64,000 nucleotides of DNA from Triplophysa rosa (GCF_024868665.1 NC_079907.1:21671796-21735795), one strand, 5' to 3'; shown: positions 47,991 to 60,765, counted from the stretch's first letter. Program-made: numbers and translations. The notes: generated by a model not told the origin, from the letters alone.

Positions 47991-48724
47991 ATGTATTGAT
48001 TAGCAAAGTTTAAACCCTATGCGGCGCCTCATACAACTGTATTTGTTTTGTATTAACAAAGACCAATAAATTCTGCGAAAATATGGTATATTGTTAGTTC
48101 ATGATAGCTCCATGCTATTCATTATGTGCATTCACCATATACGGTGCTGATCTCTAAAATATTGTATTGGAAATTGCTCTTAATGATTTTTAAATACTAG
48201 AACTGGACACGTCAGGAACATGTATTTGTGGAAACCCTACTTATTTGGGAATTGATGGAATAGACAGAAATGCTAAAACAATTGGCTTGTCCCTCTTTGT
48301 TGACAAGCGTGAAGACATTTTAACTTCCCTTGTCAAGAAAGCTTTTCTCTTGGCTTTTTTCATTCCTGTTCGCATTAGTCTCACAATCCCCAGACTTCAT
48401 TTCATTGGCATCAACATCTGTGTGCTTTTACAACCCTGTCTGTGACGTGTTCCTGTGAGCTGGACTATTTGTTCTTCGGCCCATTGTGAGGTCTCTATGG
48501 GTTGTTCATTAGCTTGCGAGATGAGGTTGGCTTTTAAGTTGCTTTGTTTTGAGTCATTAGGATAGACATAAAACTACCCGAGCCTCTGGAACTGTGCTAA
48601 ATGAACAAGATTTACAGGGCATAAGGGACCTGACAGAGCTGAGCATTTAAGATCTGAAGCTACTGAGACTGCACAACTCTCCTTATAAATTCAGCAAGAT
48701 ATGTCATGCCAAATGAAGACTTCT

Positions 48725-49012
48725 TTATAGTTCACCCAAAAATTACAATTCTTTCTTTCCTTATTCACCCTAATTTGTTTCAAACCACAGAATTACATTC
48801 TCTTCTTTTAAGTATCTAAAAAATGACAGGATAAAGCACCATGAAAGTACCGTAAATGTACTGTAGCATCGTAACATACATAACAGTCTGTCTGTTTGAT
48901 AAGTAATGGAATTTAAGAACTTCAGTGGAGAAGAAATCCAGAAATCTTTTGAGTTTTTCAGTCCTGTGTCTTGGTAAATTCTAATTAACATTTTTGGGTC
49001 AACTAATCCTTA
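48725..49012. repeat. 'gttcacccaaaaat'-family repeat, degenerate
   Basis: TATAGTTCACCCAAAAATTA at the left and TTTTTGGGTCAACTAATCC at the right are decayed forms of the AAAGGGATAGTTCACCC terminal repeat. Confidence 0.6.
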
Positions 49013-50283
49013 AACGATGTGTTAGAACTCGCTATTTTTGGTGAATGACGTGGGTCTAGTGGCTGTGGGATTGCTGTCTTCCGTGTGGAGTTACTTGAGC
49101 TCTGATCTAATCACACGCTGTGATGGTCCTGACCTGTCTCTCCACTTTACTGATGCTACTTGACAATTCCATTATCCTTCAATTTCCTCTGCATCCTGAA
49201 CATCTCTTCAACAGCCATCATGTGGAGTGAGGACGACGTGTGGCCTCCTACTGTGTAACCTTGTCTTGTTTTGTCTGATCTGATGATCTGGGTTTCTGTT
49301 GCTAAAATCGTTCCACCTCTTCTTATTCTTTCTCTCACTCTTTCCATAACAGTCCTCTTCTTCATTAATCACTTTATCCGTTTAATCAGGACTCGAACTT
49401 TGCAGCTAGTGTTCATGACCATGTTTGACAGAAATTTGAGCTTACCTGGTTGTTGTTTAAGTACGTTAAGCCTCGTTAAACGTTTTAGAAAGTCATCCGG
49501 CTCGGTTCATTCCAACTGCAGATTCAGGTTTACAAGCCACTTTTATCTCCGTTTCTCAGTCAATACTCGCATTTCCCCCCTTCATGAACATAAACTTTTG
49601 CTGCACCATAAAAACACCTTTCATGGTTTGACCGATTTGAACAGTCAAAAACGACACAAAACATTTGTGTTTGACACTTCGCGCAGTGCCGTGATGTTAT
49701 GGCAAAACAGGCCTTTCAGTTGGTCTACCATTTAGGTCCGACATCAACTGTATGGCTCAATGACAATGACAAGTGAAATGTTTTTGTCCGACCGATGAGA
49801 GCCTGGGTGTAGAAAGCTATGCTGTCTGGTTGATCTGATTTTAATAAACACTTTTGACCATTGCACCATAAGATTTGCTTAAAGGAGCAGTGTAGAGAAT
49901 TTGGCTGCATCTAGTTGTGAGGTTGCGAATTGCAATTGCAATTGTCTCATTTCACCCCTCCCTTTCAAAGTACTACAGCAACTGACAGAGGACAAACATG
50001 TTGTCACATTTTTGCTTCTTTGCCGAAGGAGATAACACATTTTTACAAAACGCAGTCTGTAGAGCAGTTTGTCCGTTTAGGGCTACTGTAGAAATAGTCA
50101 AGTCAATTCAAGTCAACTTTATTTATATAGCGCTTTTTACAATTTTCATTGTTACAAAGCAGCTGTACATGAGACATATTGACTATAAGCAAAACAATTA
50201 AAGTTATACATGTAAAAACAAGAAAAAGATGAAAACACAGAAAAAGTTGAAAACACAGAAGACAGACATACCCACATACAAAA

Positions 50284-50364
50284 CACTCCACACACACAAT
50301 ATGCACACGTACTAACACACATAGACATAGACACACACAAATGCGCACACACACGGACGCGCAT

Positions 50365-50399
<35 letters not shown>

Positions 50400-50482
50400 C
50401 ACGCAAACACACAGACAGGCACACACACATGCACACACACACGCGCACACACACACACACAGACACGCACGCACGCGCACAG
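50284..50482. repeat. Complex (CA)n microsatellite in the LINE 3' region
   Basis: About 200 bp of CA repeats mixed with CGCA, GACA and TGCA steps. Cys/Val-rich open frames here are artefacts. Confidence 0.93.
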
Positions 50483-52139
50483 TGGAAGCACACATTTAAG
50501 TTAATGGAGAGAGAAACACAGGTAAAATATTAAACAGACTATAAATTCCTATATGCAATATTAATTAAGTAAAACTTTTAAATTCTAATTGTAAAGCAGC
50601 CCCCCCAGCCAAGCAAATAGTGCAAAACAGTATGCAAACGGTGGCGAGGAACCCAAAACTCCAATAGAGAAAAAAAACCTCAGGAGAACCCAGGCCCAAC
50701 CAGGGGATTCCAGTTCCCCTCTGGCAAAAGCTGCTGCCTTTGCACAAGCTCGACAGTGCTTGCACAACAAGGCTAAATAAAAATAAATAAACTTACTAAT
50801 AAGGTAAATTATAGATTTAAGATTATCATTAATAATCTAATAGCATTTGAAATTTTGTAGTGAAGATGTGTCAAGTCGCCGCGTTTCTTTATCCAGCTCT
50901 ATCATCTCAGCTCTTGTCAGGTCGCTGCTTTCCATTCTCCGCTCTACCATCAGGTCTGGCCATGAACTTCATCCTGCTCGCTGTGGTAACCTTGGAACAA
51001 TGAGACAAGACATCTGAGAGTAGAGTACTGTTCTGCACTCTTTGATGTACAGTAACAAGTACATCAGTTGTTATTGGAAGTGTTCCTAGTTCCGGTTGAA
51101 CTAACTAATGCGGCCTAAACCCTCAAGAGGATTTATATTATGGAAGTGTAGTGTATGCAAGATTAAAAAGATGCATCTTTAGTCTAGATTTAAACTGACA
51201 GAGTGTGTCTGCCTCCCGGACAGTGCAGGGAAGACTGTTCCAAAGTTTAGGCGCTAGATAGGAGAAGGATCTACCACCTGCACTTGATTTTGAAATTCTA
51301 GGTATTACCAACTGACAGGACGCCTGAGAGCGTAATGCACGTGAAGGGCTGTAATACAAGAGGAGTTCATTCAAGTACTGAGGAGCTAAACCATGTAAGG
51401 CTTTATAGGTAATAAGCAAGATTTTAAAGTTAATGCGATGCTTTATGGGTAACCAGTGCAAGGTTGACAGAACCGGGCTAATATGTTCATACTTTTTTGT
51501 ACGTGTAAGAACTCGAGCTGCCGCGTTTTGGACCAGTTGGAGTTTTTGTAATAAGCCTGCAGGGCAACCACCTAACAGTGCATAACAGTAATCTAGTCTT
51601 AATGTCATGAATGCATGAATTAACTTCTCTGCATCTGACATTGACAGCATATGACGTAGTTTAGATATATTCTTAAGATGGAAAAACACAATTTTACAGG
51701 TGTTAACGACGTGGCTCTCAAATGACAGATTGCTATCGAATAGAACCAAGATTCTTTGCTGACGACGAGGGTTTTATGGAACATCCGTCAATAGTTAAGC
51801 AGTATTCTTGGTTGTTACTTATGGCGGTTTTCGGTCCAATAAGTAACACTTCTGTTTTGTCCGAGTTCAGTAATAAAAAGTTGTTACTCATGCAGTTTTT
51901 ATATCGCCTATGCATTCCATTATTCGATGGAACTGCTGTGTTTCATGAGGCTTCGAGGAAATATAAAGTTGAGTATCATCAGCATAACAGTGAAAGCTAA
52001 CTCCATGTCGCTTTATTATATCTCCTAGAGGTAGCATGTGTAATGCGAAGAGCAGAGGCCCTAAGACTGAGCCCTGTGGTACACCGTACTGGACTTGCGA
52101 TTTGCGTGACACCTCATTGTTTATTTCTACAAATTGAAA

Positions 52140-52252
52140 ACGATCGGATAAAAAAAATTAAAACAATTAAAAAAAAATACATTAAAAACAGAAAAAATTT
52201 AAAAAAATAAAAAAGAAAAAAAAAAAGAAAAAAGAAAAAAAAAAAAAAACTA
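52140..52252. repeat. A-rich tract replacing part of the LINE reverse transcriptase
   Basis: About 110 bases, nearly all A with a few T and G, lie where a related LINE would encode the AAFDTVDH motif A region. On one side the frame reads LLASVKGCISLLVLLNLS and on the other DRFQFVEINNEVSRKSQVQY. Confidence 0.8.
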
Positions 52253-54441
52253 AGGTTTAGCAGCACCAATAATGAGATACAACCTTTGACAGACGCCAAA
52301 AGCAGATCATTTGTAACTCTGATCAAAGCAGTCTCTGTACTGTGGCATGCTCCAAAAAGGAACATAATTGAGTTGAAACTACTTTTTCCAGAACTTTAGA
52401 TATGAAAGGAAGATTCGATATAGGCCTGTAGTTAACTAGTTTTCTAGGGTTGAGTTGGGTTTTTTTGACAAGGGGCCTTATAACAACCACCTTATATGCT
52501 TTAGGCACATGTCCTAATGTCAGAGATGAGTTAATAATACCAAGAAAAGGATCTATAATTTCTGGGAGCATCTCTTTCAGTAGTTTTGTAGGTATAGGGT
52601 CTAGCATGCATGTTGTTGATTTAGATGATCTAATGATTTTAGACAGTTCATCGTGATCTATGTTAGAAAATAATTGCAATTTCTCCTTAGGGGCGCTGTA
52701 GTTAGTTTGTTCAGCGGGTTTCACTTCTGGTTGCATTGTTATAATTTTTTCTCTAATATCTTGGATTTTATTTGTGAAGTAGTTCATAAATTCATCACTG
52801 TTATGATGATATCCAGAATCTGAAGTCGCTGATGATTTATTTTTTGCTAATTTAGCCACTGTGTTAAATAAAAACCTAGGGTTGTGCTGGTTTTCTTCTA
52901 TTAGTGATGAAAAGTAGGTGGATCTAGACGTTTTAGGGCTTTCCTGTATTTTCGAATACTATCCTTCCATGCTGTACGAAATACCTCTAATTTAGTTTTC
53001 TTAAAGTTGTGCAACATTTTTCAGGCCGCTTTATTTACAGCCTGAATGTGTTCATTATACCACGGTGTTGGGCTGCCATTTTTTATCTTCTTTAAATGCA
53101 GAGGAGCAACTGTGTCTAGCGTTTCCGAGAAGGTGGAGTTAAAATTTCCAATGGTAATGTCAAGATCTTCAACGCTATTACTCATGCTAGAGATTTGAGA
53201 CAATTCAAGCAGATTATAGAGAAACGATAATCTGCCTAACTATAATCTGATAATTTGAAACTAATTGTGGTAGTTGAAGTTATTGTTCTACCATATTTGT
53301 AACAAGGAGTTTGATTTGCAGCTGTAGGCCAGTGAAGCAAACATAATACCAGATAATGACCCGAAATGTCTTCACTCTGCTGAAGGATTTTAACGTCATC
53401 CACATTTATACCGTAAAACAGTATTAAATCTAAAGTATGATTACAAAGGTGAGTGGGTCCTGACACATGTTGTCTAACGCCCATGGAGTTAAGAGTGTCT
53501 TTGAAAGCCATTCCAAAAAGCATCTGTATCGTTATCTACATGGATGTTAAAGTCACCAACGACAAGGACTCTGTCTGCGGCCAGTACTAGTTCTGATAAG
53601 AACCCACCAAATTCTTTAATAAAATCTGTGTGGTGCCATGGAGGCCTATATACAATAGCCAGTAATAGTTAATAATAGTTTTATCCTTAGTATTAGGTGT
53701 TGATACATGAAGTACCATGACTTCAAAAGAATTGTATTTAGAGTTAGACTTCTGGGAAATGCTAATAGAGTTATTGTAAAGTGCAGCGACACCTCCCCCT
53801 CTACCTTTTAGACAAGGCTCATGTTTATAATAATAATAATCTTGGGGGACAGACTCATCAAAACTCTTCCAGTTATTTATAAAAACTATATCATTCTGCA
53901 GGCACCACTCAGACAACCAGCCATTTAGATAATTTGCTATAAATCACATATCCCCTCACTATAAGCAGTGAGGGGGCCAGAGAATATTATTGTGTCTGAC
54001 ATCGTGCTTGCGAGCTCACACACCTCTTTAATATTATCTTTTGTGAACTCCGATTGACGGAGTCGAATGTCATTTGTGCCGACGTGAATAACAATCTTGC
54101 TGAATTTACGATTAGCCTTAGCCAGCACATTTAAATTTGACTTGATGTCAGGCGCTCTGGCTCCCGGTAAACATGACTATGGTGGCTGGTGCCTCTATGT
54201 TAACGTCCCGAACAATAGAATCACCGATAACCAGGGCACTTTCAGCAGGTTTCTCAGTCGGTGCGTCACTGAGCGGGACAAACCTGTTCGAGACTGTAAT
54301 CGGAACGATTGAGTGATGTTTTGTCCTGCAACTACGCCGTCTCACAGTCACAAAGTTTCACAGCTGCAGGGGATTTTCAACCGGAACCGAGCTGTGTGCG
54401 CTAACGTTGCTCGCATCCAAAGTGTTTTCTATGGTCCTTAC

Positions 54442-55296
54442 TAGGGATGCACCGATACCAGTATCGGGTATCGGCCCGATACCAAGCTCATGTACTCGTA
54501 CTCGTACTCGTAATGACACACCGATACCAAAGACCGATACCTCACGTGACATACATAGAGCCCTATGATTTCCGCAATGCGGAAAACGCGGACGGAATAG
54601 AGGGATCCAGGCATAAAAACAGAATTTGCTGTACAACACGGAATGACACGGAATCTGGCAAATGTATTATTTCCTAACAAGAAATTAGCGCTGAACCGCT
54701 AACAACTAACAAAATATTCAGATACTGTTTAAATATGTATTCTGCTTGTTTTGCGTGACTGTGTGTGAAAGAGTGGTGCGGTTGCGTGTACTGAACCTGA
54801 ACGCATTGTGCTTGTGGAGCTTTCAGAGCCAGCGTTTCACTGCACGAGGACACGAACACATAACAAACACCATTTGCGGCGATCCGTCAAAATAAAAGTC
54901 CAGTTAACATAAACAAATGCTCTTTGCGGCGTACCGTCAAAATAAAAGTCTGGTTGACTTGAACAAGTTATAATACACTCACATTTTACCACACCACCCC
55001 CCTTGAATTTTTTATAATTCAACCACAGAGTATATTGTTTACTTTAGCAAACTGAAGTAAATGTGCTAGTAAAATTGCGCTACTTATCATAAAAAATTGA
55101 ACTTAATTTAAAAATAGTACTTAAATTTAAGTAGACCTAAAAACAAAAGAAAAAAATGTACCAGTAAGATACTGGTTTATTAACATAATTGTACATTATA
55201 CAGGCATCGGTTTTAGGTATCGGTATCGGCGAGTACCAGAAAGAAAGTATCGGTACTCGTACTCGGTCTTTAAAAAATGGTGTCGGTGCATCCCTA
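54442..55296. mobile_element. hAT non-autonomous element with perfect 8 bp target duplication
   Basis: The 855 bp element starts TAGGGATGCACCGATACC and ends GGTGTCGGTGCATCCCTA. GTCCTTAC flanks both sides (54434-54441 and 55297-55304). Removing it and one duplication restores a continuous ORF1 frame of the host LINE (..SVRT / TIENTLD..). Inside are a TACTCG microrepeat, a second ACCGATACC array and a 60 bp near-duplicate (TTTGCGGCGATCCGTCAAAA and TTTGCGGCGTACCGTCAAAA). No transposase. Confidence 0.9.
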
Positions 55297-55802
55297 GTCC
55301 TTACACTCTTACTATCCTCAAATAAAGATTGGATGCGAGACTCTAATTCTAAGATCTTCTCTGTCAGCCTAACTATTTCCTTGCATTTATCGCATGTAAA
55401 ACCCTCGCCGCTGACAGAGAAGGCTAAGATAAACATATGACATGAGGTGCAAGTAACAATAATAGGAGTAGAAGCCATAACTCACAGGGTCAACTCACTT
55501 ACCAAGGTTGCTCGGTGAATCGTAGTATATACGCTTAAAAGAGAAACCGTTAGCACACAAGACAAACTAGAAGGCAAGATGATATTCCACAGTGTATGCA
55601 GAAAGTAAGCTAGCACTGGGCGAATTCAATGCGAGGCGACCTGCGCTGCATGTAGATAGAAATAGCTCATTCTAAGGTAATAAAACATAATGCGTCATTG
55701 TCTAAGCTCTTTATACACCCCTGAAGACATGGTTATGTACAGTATATTATATTGCATTTATGTCAATAGATCCTCCAAAAAACTACACACTGGACCTTTA
55801 AA

Positions 55803-58800
55803 AGATGCTGTATACTTGAGGCTGTGTTCTTTAATAAATAAGTTGACTGTTTGAAACGGTTGCGTTAACAAAATAAATAAGTTAAATACAATAGGCGTTA
55901 CACAAGATGAGTTTAGTTTTCATCCACCCTGCCTATTTTCTTTTGTTTTGTCTAAAACACAAACACTACCGAATTTTAATATTTTGTGTTCAGGCTGTCA
56001 CACACCAGTGGCACATGGACCCATCTGAAATATTGATGAGTCAGAGTGACTTCCTTTTCTCCCTCTGCTTCTGAAAGCCACAGATTTGTTTATTTTTTCT
56101 TTCTTTCTTTTTTGAAGTAATCAATCAATTTGGTCGTATTTTCTCGTTTGTTTCACTTGGCTGTCAGGACTCATAATGGCATAACTAAATCTGAAAATTG
56201 CAAGTTTGTGTCTAAAAATGCAGGGTTAGTTGATGAGTCTTTCATTTATTGGCATGTAATATAAGGCTGTTTTGAAGACTCTTAACCCCTTGATTCATCA
56301 ATCATTTTCGAGGTCGCTTCCCCACAAATTAGTGCTAATCGCACCTTGCCTAGGCTGTTGCCTGGCATGGAGTTTTGTTCTGAGTGCTGAATTGTGAAGG
56401 ATGCAGCAGTACTGCCATCTGGCATATATTACTAAAACTGTATTGTCACCTGGATTGGCTCTGTAATTTACTGAAATTGCATACATAACACATCTGGATA
56501 TATGCCCAGTTATAATACTCTGCTCTATCTTCATAATCACTTGATGAATCATTGTTGTCACAACCACATAATGTACGCACAATCCCTTTATTAAAGTATT
56601 CAGTTTTCTGCTAGTTTCTGTGGCCCGTTATACCTGAACACTAATTGATCAGAAGGATTTTTCTGAAGACCAATGGACAGATTAATGGCTTTTATCAACT
56701 ATTACACAACATAACAACTATCAGTAATTGTCCAGGTAACATTGTACAGTTTTAAGAATCAGGTATCAAGTCAACTTTTGAATGTTGTTATTATTCTGTG
56801 TTAAGAATGATATATGTTGTTCAGGGCAGTACTAAATTAAAAGCAAACCTTAATTTTAAAAATTCCTATATTTTACCTAAATTTTCAACATTTTACATAT
56901 TCTGCAAGGTGTATATATATTAATGCAATATCGCTCGAGTAGGAGTGTGATAGTGCTCTATATCAGCATGGCTGTGATTAGGCCATAGGCAATCAAAGCC
57001 GTACTGGTATAGAGCCCTAGCACACGACTATACGAACTACACGAACAAGTGTGTAGATAAATCAGAAAAAAACGCAGCCCAGCATAACAGTTGAACAAAC
57101 CTCCGTTACTAATTCCAAACCGTCACGTCTTTTAAATTTGCACTGTGCTGCTTCAGTGAAGTTATTAGTGAGAAATAATGAGACAAGGCGTGCGTGTGAA
57201 TGAAAGAGAGAGACTGTAAAGGACACTCACCAAGAATGCGTTATTTCCAGTGCACTGCAGTACTTGTTTTTTAATGTAAACATGCGCTTGTTTACAGTAG
57301 CAAGTTGACACGGATTAAGTTAGTGTTTGGTTAAATTAACTCATTTAATCTTAGTTGATGCTTTATTTATGATTGACAACTTCCACACTCTAAAAAGTTG
57401 ACAGAGACATGCACGGTTATCACAGGCTGAGCGCAGTCAAGCAACTATCTTTGGTGTAACCAATGAGCAAGGTAATTGACTGAGTGAGGGAATTGTGTTT
57501 GAATAGAGACGATCACATCTGGGCCGTGTTTAAAAGGCTGCGTTCCTTTCAAACATGGTTTCAAAAAGGCTCCATTGTGTGAAGACCTCTATGTGGAGGC
57601 TATATAAGAAATGGCCCTTTTGTTGCATTCATTGGAAAAAAAGTGCAATGAAATGGCAAATTACTTTCTAAGAGAATAAAAAGCCAAAAAATGGAGCAGA
57701 GACTGTAAAGTTCATCCAGTAGCATTTCCTGTGTCTTGAGCAGAGAAAAACAAGGCTGCCCTGAGAGCTTGCAGAAAGAGTGACGTAATGATGTATTGTC
57801 AATGAAATGCAGAAAGGTTTGTTATTTTGTTTCTGTTGGCAAGGTCGTCATTTCAATGGATAGGCAGACATTTATAAAGATAGAGCAGCTTTTTTCCTTT
57901 CTCTAGGAAAAATGCTCTAAAAATGTCCGTGACATCATCTACGTCTTGCGTGCATTTCCAATACAATCCAATTATGAGAATGTGCCTCTGTCTAAAACCA
58001 CCTGGCAATGACTAGCAGTTTCAGGTAGCCATTCAGGAATGGATTGGCACACTCTACTGATGGTTGATGGAGACAGAAAAGGATAATGTCCTTTACTAGA
58101 ATGGGCCATGCCTGGGGTAGAAGATGCTAATGTGGTGTGATACGGTACTTGTGGTGTGACAGTTTAAGCACTAGGTTCACCGGCGGAATGTTGACAGTCC
58201 ATGAGCCACCGCTCGTGTGTACCAGCAGGTTTGGCAGAACCCCTAGCCCTTAACATTTGAAAACTTCAATCTGCAATTCCATGGACTTTGGTGGTGTTTG
58301 TCACCTTCTGACATTTTTAGACCACGATTGAATGTTAAGAAACGTTTTATTGTGGGCGTGTCATTATCATGGTTTGTGCTGAAATAGGGGGCGGTGACAG
58401 GTTAACCAAAGGACGCCATGGAGGAAGTAAGCAAATAAATAAACTGCACCTGCTGATAGCATGATCTATGTACATGCACTGTTTGTGTCATTTGCTTTAG
58501 CAGCTGGTTAACAAAAGAAGTTATGCAAATCAGCTAGCTGTGCAAACACAAGCAGCAGAACGCAGGTGGGTAGACACGGGATTTTGCACCTGCGCTGAAA
58601 CACTGGGCACCAACGTGGCATGCCTGTTTAGTGAATTCGCCCTTCAGTTTGTTCTAGGAAACCTCTCAGTTGTATCTTTTCCAGTTGGGCTGTTCCGTTC
58701 TGAGTAGTGCTTTATTGTCATGCCATGGGTAGATGGGGGTTGGTCATGGGGAAAAGTCATTTAACGGAGGTTCTCAGCTGGGACTAAGCCTTCTCTCAGA

Positions 58801-59301
58801 CAGATGAGTTGTGCAAAGGGGAGGGTGGCTTCCTTCAGGTACGATAACTGTTCTTCGCTTGGATACGCATCAGTTGTCATTTTCCCTCTTTGTAGTACTC
58901 TGCCCATGAATATACCTTGTGCTTATCTTTAATTTGTTTTCTTCTTTTGGGTAAAATGCTGCTTATATAGTGTTATTATGTCCGTATGATGCAGATATAA
59001 TATCAGATAGATATAATAAATATAGATATGATTATGTCAGAAAGTAAAAGCAAGTAAATTTAGCAGTTTGGGAAGTGTATATCCTTTAGGGTTACAAGGT
59101 TTTACGGGTCTTTCTTCATCGAAGGCATTAGCCATAAAAAGATTTAACCTGAATTCACTGCCTGCCACATATCCATTTGTCTCTTCTCAAAAGCTGGAGT
59201 TCAAATTTGAGGACTGAAGTTTGCTGTCGTGTCAGATAGAATGACAAGATTGTGTCTCTATTCTTGACTCACTCTCTCTGTCTCTTTCTACCTGTTACAA
59301 G
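55803..59301. other. End of the 24 kb ccser2 intron: no gene recognised
   Basis: AT-rich intron. Blocks at 57,000-57,500 and 58,350-58,700 are somewhat less AT-rich but show no exon or RNA gene signature. The last 25 bases before exon 59302 form a pyrimidine-rich acceptor tract. Confidence 0.4.
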
Positions 59302-59401
59302 GACATTCTAAACGACCTTGAGAATGTGGAGTCATGTGACCTGGAGGAAGATGACCTCATGCTGGATTTAGACCTGTCTGAAAATGCATCCTTACAAAGC
59401 G
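59302..59401 (+). CDS. ccser2: ccser2 third coding exon (DILNxLExxESCDLEEDDLMLD block)
   Basis: It begins after CTGTTACAAG in phase 0 and ends at GTAAGT in phase 1. It encodes DILNDLENVESCDLEEDD followed by LMLDLDLSENASLQS. This acidic block is diagnostic of the CCSER1/CCSER2 family (human CCSER2 DILNNLESCDLEDDDLMLD). The fish version carries three extra residues (the ENV region) by comparison with my memory of the human protein. Confidence 0.92.
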
Positions 59402-60084
59402 GTAAGTGGTGTCCGAAAGTTATGATGTAGTATTTAAAAATTGCTTATGAGCTCTAAATATATATACAGTATAATGGGTATTGTGTTTCAATGAACAAAT
59501 GCCAGAAACACAATGTTAGTTAACTAAAACAATGTTGAGGTGAGCGAGGCACAACCTAACACGTGGTTATTTGCAACAAGGACCTTTTACAATGTTATGC
59601 AGGTGTCAAGTGATTTGTGCCTTTGGTATTTTTCTCTCACTGTCTTCTAAAAAAAGTTGTGTTGAAAAAGATGTGAAAAGTTTTGATGTTTCTTCGTGGA
59701 GATACTGGACATGGAGTGCTTTGGCGGCATAAATTATAATGATTAATTTTTGAGTTGGGTGTGTCACCAAATCCAACCATATAATATTTTAATCATTGTC
59801 TTGTTGCCAAAAATGTAGACTAATTTTGAAACATGTGAGCAACTCCCAGCAATTTTGGGCCCAATGAAAGAATATGAGATTGGGCCCCCTACCGCACCCA
59901 TTCCTCACCACACATACAAGCCAACTGTCCAAAATTATTGTCTGCAATTTAATAATACTGACTAATTAGTGATGCTTTGAAAAAGCATAAATATTGTTAT
60001 TCGAACATACATACTTCTTATAATTATTCTTGTTCCGCCAAAAGTTTGGCACGCTACTTGTCCCGCAACTTTTGACGTACAGTA

Positions 60085-60715
60085 GACCCATGAATGAATA
60101 CATCACATCGATGGGCCTATTCGGGAATGGTGTGCTATGACTTTTATAAGCGATCGGGTGGGGGGGGTGCGATAGGGGGGTGAAAAACCACCCGAAAAAT
60201 CCCATTGACTTAACATTCCGCTCAACTTTGAGGGATCGTAGCTCCGAGCGAGGATATCGTAAAAACATGAACATAATACACGATTTGAAGGGGTTATCAG
60301 GCTCTATAAGAACATCACTCACAATGGGGTGTAAGTTGCACCCCTGGGGTATAATGGCGGCCATAGTCTCCCATTCAAAACCTAGATACCTATATATTCA
60401 CACGTTATTTTTTCGCTTTGGACCCATGAATGACTACATCAAATCGAGCGGCCCATTGAGGAATGGTGTGTGATGACTTTTGGAAGCGATCGGGTGGGGG
60501 GGGGTGCGATAGGGGGGCGAATAAAAACCCGAAAAATCCCATTGACTTAACATTGCGCCCAACTTTGATGGGTCGTAGCTCCGAGTGAGGTTATCGTAGA
60601 AACATGAAAATAATACACGATTTGAAGAGGCTATCGGGCTCTGTAAGAACATCACTCAAAATGGGGTGTAAGTTGTACCCCTGGGGTGTAAGGAAATCCC
60701 AAAATTTCCCAATCA
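60085..60715. repeat. 336 bp tandem repeat, two copies
   Basis: GACCCATGAATGAATACATC at 60085 restarts at 60421 as GACCCATGAATGACTACATC. Both copies contain AAGCGATCGGGTGGGGGGGG, ATCCCATTGACTTAACATT, GATCGTAGCTCCGAG and ATAATACACGATTTGAAG. The second copy is slightly shorter. Open frames on both strands across it are repeat-derived. Confidence 0.85.
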
Positions 60716-60765
60716 CAGGAAGCATGCCCATATAAGGCGTAAAACGTCCCGTGTTGAATATCTTA

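Larger units (their letters stand above)
44225..48036. mobile_element. 3.8 kb composite bounded by TTGTATGAGGCGCC inverted repeats
   Basis: TTGTATGAGGCGCCGTATAG and GGGTTTAAA at the left return inverted at 48006-48036 (AAAGTTTAAACCC then TATGCGGCGCCTCATACAA), with only a few mismatches over about 45 bp. The interior holds at least four smaller structures (44911-45503, 46237-46664, 46737-47789, and Tc1 transposase at 47790-47990), so this looks like an old transposon that trapped several later insertions. No clear target duplication is left. Confidence 0.6.
50098..55656 (-). mobile_element. CR1/L2-type LINE with esterase ORF1, near full length, inactive
   Basis: The element lies antisense in the ccser2 intron, flanked by TAGAAATAG (50089-50097 and 55657-55665). 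Minus-strand order: a Cys-rich ORF1 start (CTSCHMF, CDKCKEIV, then a coiled coil) near 55,475; an SGNH esterase with GDSIVRD near 54,230 and VIHVGTNDI near 54,085; endonuclease remnants at 53,000-53,920; and reverse transcriptase at 51,140-52,860 ([72 protein letters not shown]). The conserved 3' end is at 50,098-50,165, without poly-A. An A-rich tract replaces the region of RT motif A, and stops and shifts break both ORFs. A hAT element interrupts ORF1. Esterase-type ORF1 is known from CR1 and L2 clades. Confidence 0.85.
49879..55802. mobile_element. MITE split by a LINE (outer layer of a three-level nest)
   Basis: TTAAAGGAGCAGTGTAGAGA at the left and ACTACACACTGGACCTTTAA at the right are the diverged ends of one element (TTAAAGGTCCAGTGTGTAG type). 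The two halves, about 0.2 kb and 0.14 kb, are separated by the LINE at 50098-55656. Confidence 0.7.

Noticed and set aside
50103..50495. Two long Cys/Val-rich open frames on the minus strand
   Set aside because: They are translations of the complex CA microsatellite in the LINE 3' region.
53021..54351. Separate small genes suggested by short minus-strand open frames
   Set aside because: They are pieces of the broken LINE (endonuclease and esterase), shown by GDSIVRD, GTND and the flanking reverse transcriptase.
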